DNA from: Gemmatimonadota bacterium
Lineage (GTDB): Bacteria; JAAXHH01
Assembly: GCA_009835325.1 (NCBI GenBank)
Contig: VXWP01000017.1
Span: 36,847-82,936 of the forward strand
Reading direction: 5' to 3'
DNA length: 46,090 nt
The notes under the pieces were generated by a model. The model saw only the letters and a program-made list of their open reading frames with translations, was not told the DNA's origin and ran no database searches. Positions 41,944 to 46,090 of the stretch are shown here, in pieces. The stretch's first letter is position 1. Every line of letters begins with the position of its first letter. Made by a program: the position numbers and the translations under genes.

Positions 41944-42621
41944 CTACCTGGCGAAGCGGTATCCGACCCCCCGCACCGTTTCCACCATGCCGGCGGCCTC
42001 GCCGAGTTTCTCTCGCAATCGCTTGATGTGGGCGTCCACGGTGCGTCCGTACCCCATGTAGTCATATCCCCAGACCACGTCGAGCAGTTCCTCCCGGGTC
42101 TGTACCCTGCCGCGCCGCTGAAAGAGAACGGCCAGGAGCTTGAACTCGGTGGCCGTCAGGGACACCGAGCTTCCCGATACGGACACGTGGTGGCCTTCCA
42201 CGTCGATGACCAGGGATCCCGCCCGGACGGGGCCCGCGGTTTCCGGCTCGGTCCGGCGGCGCAGGATGTTCCGGATGCGCAGGGCGATCTCCCGGGGGCT
42301 GAAGGGTTTGACCACATAGTCGTCGGCCCCCAGTTCAAGACCGATGATCCGGTCGATTTCCTCGCTCTTCGCGGTCAGCATAAGGATGGGTATGAACCTC
42401 GTGCGTTCGTCCTGTTTCAGAATGCGGCAAACATCGGTGCCTTCGAGTCCGGGCAGCATGAGGTCGAGCACGATGAGATCAGGGGCCTCGTCGCGGGCTT
42501 TTTCAAGCGCGGCCGAGCCGTCCGCCGCCACGATGACGTCGAAGCCGGATTTCTCCAGATTGTACTGGATGATTTCCACGATATCGGGCTCGTCGTCTAC
42601 GACAAGTATCGTTTGGCGCAT
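41944..42621 (-). CDS. phoB: Phosphate-regulon response regulator PhoB
   Basis: A 225-residue OmpR/PhoB-type transcription factor. The receiver domain has D9/D10 (VVDDEPD), phospho-acceptor D53 (VLDLMLPGLEG) and K105 (VVKPFSPRE). The winged-helix domain contains LTATEFKLLAVLFQ, GRVQTREELLDVVWGYDY and the recognition helix RTVDAHIKRLREKLGE. The ATG used begins the receiver exactly; GGATGGGG lies 2-8 nt upstream. An in-frame extension of 52 codons is arginine/proline-rich and is not expected to be coding. It would bind PHO boxes such as the candidate before the TonB receptor. Confidence 0.9.
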   Translation of the reverse strand: MRQTILVVDDEPDIVEIIQYNLEKSGFDVIVAADGSAALEKARDEAPDLIVLDLMLPGLEGTDVCRILKQDERTRFIPILMLTAKSEEIDRIIGLELGADDYVVKPFSPREIALRIRNILRRRTEPETAGPVRAGSLVIDVEGHHVSVSGSSVSLTATEFKLLAVLFQRRGRVQTREELLDVVWGYDYMGYGRTVDAHIKRLREKLGEAAGMVETVRGVGYRFAR

Positions 42622-42745
42622 TCCCCATCCTGTCTGCTTTCTGGGACCACCTCGCGCGCGTCCCGCGGGTCGAATTGTCTCGCGCGCGCGCCGCGGGCCA
42701 TCGACACGCAGATCGACGCGCAGGCGGCTCATTCGAGGTATCCGA

Positions 42746-42774
42746 AATATACCTGGCGCGGGGTCTGTTGAAAA
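42746..42774 (-). promoter_or_regulatory. Possible promoter of phoBR
   Basis: On the minus strand TTTTCA at 42774-42769, a 17-bp spacer and TATATT at 42751-42746, about 120 bp before phoB. The leader holds alternating CG-rich runs (CGCGCGCGCG). Confidence 0.4.
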
Positions 42775-42829
42775 CACAAAACGGCGGCCGGACCCGCGAT
42801 CGGGCGTGTGTACGGGCAGGCAATAACGC

Positions 42830-43468
42830 CTACTTTGCCGAAGGGCACAGGTCGCTCAGGACACATTCGTCGCATTTCGGACGCCGGGCGATGCACGTCT
42901 TCCTGCCGTGAGCCGCCAGGAGGTGACCGAGGCCGGTCCAGTCCGATTCCGGCACGACCTTCATCAGGTCGCGCTCGATCCGGTCGGGGTCGGCATGTTT
43001 CGCGAACCCGAGGAGCCCGGACAGCCGTTTCACGTGGGTGTCCACGGCGATCCCCGGAATCCCGAAGGCGTTGCCGCGCACGACGTTGGCGGTCTTCCGG
43101 CCCACGCCGGCCAGATTCGTCAGGTCCTCCATGGCCGAGGGCACTTCGCCGCCGTGGAGATCGACCAACGAACGGCAGCATTTCCGGATATTGGCCGCCT
43201 TGTTGCGGTAGAAGCCCGTGGTGAAGATATCCGCTTCCAATGCATCGGGCGCGGCGTCCAGGTAGTGCCTGGGAGACGGATACTTCTTGAAGAGGGATTC
43301 CGTGACTACGTTTACCTGCTTATCCGTGCACTGTGCCGAGAGGATGGTTGCGACAAGCAGCTCAAATGGCGTTGTAAACCTCAATGCCGGTCCCACGTCG
43401 GGGTAGGTCTTCTTCAGGCGGGACAGGACCTCCGTCATTCGTTCACGCTGCGCTTTCACGGTCGGCAT
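42830..43468 (-). CDS. nth: Endonuclease III
   Basis: A 212-residue base-excision-repair glycosylase/AP lyase for oxidised pyrimidines. The helix-hairpin-helix holds the catalytic lysine in LAGVGRKTANVV (usually LPGVGRKTA, here with Pro to Ala) and the catalytic Asp follows in IAVDTHVKRLSG. The C-terminal [4Fe-4S] cluster motif C-x6-C-x2-C-x5-C is intact (CIARRPKCDECVLSDLC). Length is standard. It is 147 bp downstream of the PolX gene on the same strand, a repair pair. Confidence 0.95.
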   Translation of the reverse strand: MPTVKAQRERMTEVLSRLKKTYPDVGPALRFTTPFELLVATILSAQCTDKQVNVVTESLFKKYPSPRHYLDAAPDALEADIFTTGFYRNKAANIRKCCRSLVDLHGGEVPSAMEDLTNLAGVGRKTANVVRGNAFGIPGIAVDTHVKRLSGLLGFAKHADPDRIERDLMKVVPESDWTGLGHLLAAHGRKTCIARRPKCDECVLSDLCPSAK

Positions 43469-43615
43469 GTTTCAGCATCTCCTGTGGGAGTCGGGCCGGG
43501 ACAGGCGGGGACTCATCGGAAAGGCCGGACTGCGCAGGAACTGGTGGACCGGCGGGACAGGCAGGGACCGGCGGGTCAGGCGGACCAGGCGAGCCACGCA
43601 GTCCATGCGGACGGC

Positions 43616-45337
43616 TCAACTCGCCGCCGTGCTGAGACGCCCGGTCTTCAGCCGGATCAGTTCTTCCGCCGTCAGGCTGTTCAGGAGTCGATCGGGCGTT
43701 ACGCCGCCCTTGCGGACCATGGAGAGTCCGTATTCCACGTAGTCCAGTTCGTCCACGTGATGGGCGTCGGGTCCGATGCTGAACCGGGCGCCCCGGGTCA
43801 TGCCGTAATCGAGATGCCGCCAGTCCAGGTCGAGACGGTGGGGATTCGCATTGACCTCTACGGCGACATCGTGAGCCACCGCTTCGTCGATGAGGCGGGC
43901 CACGTCCACGGCATAGCCGTCCCGGGCCAGCAGCAGCCGGCCCGTGGGGTGTCCCAGGATGGTCGTGTACGGATTCCGGATCGCCTTGACCATGCGTTCG
44001 GTCATGTCCGCTTCGGACATGTTGAACATGGAGTGGACGGAAGCCACGACCAGGTCGAAGGAGGCCAGGACCTCGTCCGGGTAGTCCAGACTTCCGTCGG
44101 GGAGGATGTCGGACTCGATGCCCTTGAGGATGCGGAAGTCGTCGTAGCCGGCGTTCAGTTTGTCGATTTCCTCCTGCTGCTCCATAACCCTTTCGATGCT
44201 CAGTCCCTGGGCATAGGCCGCGGTCCGGCTGTGGTCGCAGACCGCGATGTAGCGGTACCCTCGCGCACGAGCGCCCTCGGCCATCTCCCGGAGACTGTGC
44301 ATCCCGTCGCTGTAGGAAGTATGGTTGTGGATCACGCCGAGGATATCCGCCTTCGAAGGCAGTTCCGGCAGCCGGTTTTCCGCGGCCATGGCGACCTCGT
44401 CTCCTCCTTCCCGCAGTTCCGGGGGTACGAACTGAAGACCGAGCAGGTCATAGATCACGGATTCGTCGGGACAGGGGATCACGGCGCGGTCGTGAATGAC
44501 GTGCCGGTCGGTAATGGTGATCCCCCGGTCGTCGGCGTGCCGGGCGATCCTCGTTCGATGGCCTTCGCTGCCCGTCCAGTGGTACAGCGTGACGGCGAAG
44601 GTTTCGTCCGGCACGCAGTGGACCCGCACGGGCAGACCGGATGGACCGATGACGGTCAAGTCCCGGCCGTCCTGCTCCCGCACCTCTCCGAAACGATGCA
44701 GGATGGGCTTGATCCCCTCCGCGTCGGGATGGCCGACGACGAGGTCTGCCTCGCGGATGACTTCCATCCTGCGCCTTACTTCTCCGGCGACCTCGGCGCG
44801 CCAGACGTCGGGGTGGCGGAGCAGGTCGTCCGCCAGGGATTTCGCCTCCTTCATCGCCCGGTCCAGGAGATGGAACCCGCGCGAACGCTTGATCAGGTCG
44901 ATCCCCTTGAGCACGCGCTCCTGGGTCTTGGCGCCGAATCCGTCCAGCTTGACGAGGCGGTTCTCCCGGCAGGCGTATTCCAGTTCCCCCACGGTATCGA
45001 TGTCGAGATGGTCGTAAATCGTCCGGATCTTCCGCGCTCCGAGACCGGAAATCGTGAGCATTTCCTGGAACCCGGCCGGCACCTCCTGAACGAGGGTCTG
45101 ATGATAGCTCGACTGCCCGTCCCGGACGAGTTCGGTGATGTGGCGCACCATGGAAGCGCCCAGGCCGGGGACCTTGCCCAACCGGTCTTCGTTCACCATA
45201 TCCACTACCGGTTCAGAGAGGGTCTCCACGCGGCGCGCGGCGTTCGCATAGGCGCGGGTCTTGAAGGTGTTCTCGCCCTGCAGGATCAGGAGCGATCCGA
45301 TCTGGCTGAGTACCTTGCCGATCTGTTTGTTGGTCAT
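43616..45337 (-). CDS. polX: PolX-type protein with intact PHP domain and degenerate polymerase site
   Basis: A 573-residue protein with the domain order of bacterial PolX: helix-hairpin-helix 8-kDa domain (1-90), fingers (about 91-150, ISGLGARKI), palm (about 155-310) and a C-terminal PHP phosphoesterase domain (about 333-570). The PHP metal motif is present (H337-N-H339...D344 in IHNHTSYSDG; GIESDILPDGS; SVHSMF; NANPHRLDLDW). In the palm the usual DxD reads E196-A-D198 (VIREADLVVG), and the third catalytic Asp position is His240 (VRVHCVP). So gap-filling polymerisation is doubtful, while the exonuclease/phosphatase activity of the PHP domain should remain. It lies next to nth. Start ATG follows a tandem-repeat leader. 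Confidence 0.88.
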   Translation of the reverse strand: MTNKQIGKVLSQIGSLLILQGENTFKTRAYANAARRVETLSEPVVDMVNEDRLGKVPGLGASMVRHITELVRDGQSSYHQTLVQEVPAGFQEMLTISGLGARKIRTIYDHLDIDTVGELEYACRENRLVKLDGFGAKTQERVLKGIDLIKRSRGFHLLDRAMKEAKSLADDLLRHPDVWRAEVAGEVRRRMEVIREADLVVGHPDAEGIKPILHRFGEVREQDGRDLTVIGPSGLPVRVHCVPDETFAVTLYHWTGSEGHRTRIARHADDRGITITDRHVIHDRAVIPCPDESVIYDLLGLQFVPPELREGGDEVAMAAENRLPELPSKADILGVIHNHTSYSDGMHSLREMAEGARARGYRYIAVCDHSRTAAYAQGLSIERVMEQQEEIDKLNAGYDDFRILKGIESDILPDGSLDYPDEVLASFDLVVASVHSMFNMSEADMTERMVKAIRNPYTTILGHPTGRLLLARDGYAVDVARLIDEAVAHDVAVEVNANPHRLDLDWRHLDYGMTRGARFSIGPDAHHVDELDYVEYGLSMVRKGGVTPDRLLNSLTAEELIRLKTGRLSTAAS

Positions 45338-45347
45338 GACTGGATTC

Positions 45348-45429
45348 CGTCCTGGCGCGTCTGACGTCCTGGCGCGTCCTGACGTCCCGGCGCGTCCTGA
45401 CGTCCCGGCGCGTCCTGACGTCCCGGGGC
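45348..45429 (-). repeat. 18-bp tandem repeat, about 4.5 copies
   Basis: CGTCCTGGCGCGTCTGA (17 bp), CGTCCTGGCGCGTCCTGA, CGTCCCGGCGCGTCCTGA twice, then a partial CGTCCCGGGG. It fills the gap between the receiver-protein gene and the PolX start codon. Confidence 0.95.
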
Positions 45430-45442
45430 ATTTGCAATGTGC

Positions 45443-45829
45443 TCAGCGCGCGGTGCGGGCGTTCTCACGGCAGGCTTCGACGAATTCCGGCAGCCTTTTC
45501 ACGAATTCCGATCTCGGCACGGCCTGTTCGCAGCCCGCCTCCCGGGCAAGTACGAAGGCCTCGGGCCGCGTGTGCCGTCCGTAGGCCATCATGGGTACGT
45601 CCCTGGTCGCTTCACCGGCCTTCAAGTGCGAGATCAGGCCAACGGCGTCGGTACGCGAAAGATCGAGATCCACGATGATCGCGGCGGGTGGACCTCCCTC
45701 GGAGTCACCCGGGATTTCGCTCGCTTCCGCCGCGAAGCGCGGCTTGCCGCCAAGTTGTCGGATGGTCTCTCCGATCTTGGCGGAGAAGAACAGGTCGTCT
45801 ACCACGACGAGAATGGTATGGTCAGGCAT
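45443..45829 (-). CDS. Stand-alone receiver-domain-like protein, degenerate
   Basis: A 128-residue protein with a CheY-like fold. It keeps the acidic pair (D11, D12 in VVVDDLFFS) and a phospho-acceptor-like Asp (D54 in AAIIVDLDLSRTD), but the conserved Thr/Ser (MMAYGRHT) and Lys (CEQAVPRSEF) are missing, so phosphorylation-dependent switching is doubtful. There is no output domain. The ATG used has GGAG 5 nt upstream; the GTG immediately before it is too close to that site. It may act as a phosphorylation-independent adaptor. The PolX gene follows 105 bp downstream across a tandem repeat. Confidence 0.8.
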   Translation of the reverse strand: MPDHTILVVVDDLFFSAKIGETIRQLGGKPRFAAEASEIPGDSEGGPPAAIIVDLDLSRTDAVGLISHLKAGEATRDVPMMAYGRHTRPEAFVLAREAGCEQAVPRSEFVKRLPEFVEACRENARTAR

Positions 45830-45886
45830 CACGGCTCCAGGCTCGCATCACGCTGGCTGACGGGGTTTCAACGTTTCGGCAGTTCG

Positions 45887-45916
45887 AATATACAGGCGGA
45901 AGTCGGCCGCAAACAA
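45887..45916 (-). promoter_or_regulatory. Possible promoter of the receiver-like gene
   Basis: On the minus strand TTGTTT at 45916-45911, an 18-bp spacer and TATATT at 45892-45887, about 57 bp before the ATG. The -35 is weak. Confidence 0.35.
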
Positions 45917-46061
45917 GGGGATTGTTTCGGTCCGGCTCGTGCTCCACGCGTGTTCCAGGGGTGGATCTGCAGGGACCCGTCCGGGCGAGTCTGCCGGTGC
46001 CTGTCCGGACGAGGCAGTCGGCGATCTCCCGGATGAGTATGGATTTTTTCCAATCTAATTG

Positions 46062-46090
46062 TTGACACATACATTATCAAATTATATATT
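46062..46090 (+). promoter_or_regulatory. Strong sigma-70-type promoter leaving the window
   Basis: TTGACA at 46062-46067, exactly 17 bp, and TATATT at 46085-46090, in AT-rich DNA at the right edge. It must serve a plus-strand gene outside the window. Confidence 0.7.

Noticed and set aside
42908-45364. An 818-codon plus-strand open frame opposite nth and PolX
   Set aside because: No ribosome-binding site or recognisable domain. The minus strand carries the intact iron-sulfur and PHP motifs.
45348-45429. Possible CRISPR array
   Set aside because: The 18-bp units are directly adjacent with no unique spacers and no cas genes are present, so this is a minisatellite-like repeat.

Overview
The window is 46 kb of GC-rich, tightly packed bacterial DNA. 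About 41 protein genes lie mostly in long same-strand runs. I see no tRNA, rRNA, CRISPR array, insertion sequence or phage gene. The outer membrane of a Gram-negative-type cell is implied by a TonB-dependent receptor, an LbtU-type porin and a surface protein with a type-IX-like C-terminal sorting domain. Together with four phytanoyl-CoA-dioxygenase-family (PhyH) genes and several enolase-superfamily, sulfatase and aromatic-ring-cleavage genes, this points to an uncultured aquatic heterotroph of the FCB group (Latescibacterota- or Gemmatimonadota-like). That placement is inference; no marker gene here fixes it.

Left part, 1-16.2 kb, plus strand. First comes a catabolic block: a PhyH fragment cut by the window edge, two mandelate-racemase/muconate-lactonizing-type enzymes around a kinase-like protein with a broken P-loop, a second PhyH, a TudS(DUF523)-DUF1722 protein, a third PhyH, a D-2-hydroxyacid dehydrogenase, a ThDP enzyme and a P-loop ATPase. 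A homoprotocatechuate meta-cleavage set follows (FAH-family HpaG-like, HpaE-like aldehyde dehydrogenase, HpaD-like extradiol dioxygenase), then an APC permease and a sulfatase.

Middle, 16.2-24 kb, plus strand. After a fourth PhyH lies an almost complete kynurenine meta-cleavage branch: ACMS decarboxylase, kynureninase, kynurenine 3-monooxygenase, an aldehyde dehydrogenase acting as AMS dehydrogenase, a RidA-type 2-aminomuconate deaminase and 3-hydroxyanthranilate 3,4-dioxygenase. Tryptophan dioxygenase and formamidase are absent from the window. Because ACMS decarboxylase is present, the branch looks catabolic (tryptophan/kynurenine to 2-oxocrotonate-type acids) rather than NAD-forming. Two TTGACA promoters serve it.

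Right part, 24-46 kb. A small unknown protein, the LbtU-like porin, a cupin and DusB lead into a phosphate region. On the minus strand this holds pstC-pstA-pstB-phoU without pstS, a surface beta-helix-like protein, a TonB receptor broken by one in-frame TAA, and phoB-phoR. Polyphosphate kinase is on the plus strand between them. Three heptamers with an 11-bp period, placed 11 nt upstream of a -10 box, look like a PhoB site for the receptor. Between ppk and phoR sits a pair of paralogous 109-residue membrane proteins of no family I know, behind a promoter and a perfect 25-bp palindrome. Endonuclease III, a PolX-type protein with a degenerate polymerase site and a degenerate receiver protein complete the block. 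A strong sigma-70-type promoter exits at the right edge.

A window-wide oddity is that many gene edges carry their own short tandem duplication (9-39 bp), each with a different unit. Some create repeated start codons, a ribosome-binding site or a second copy of a gene's last codons.
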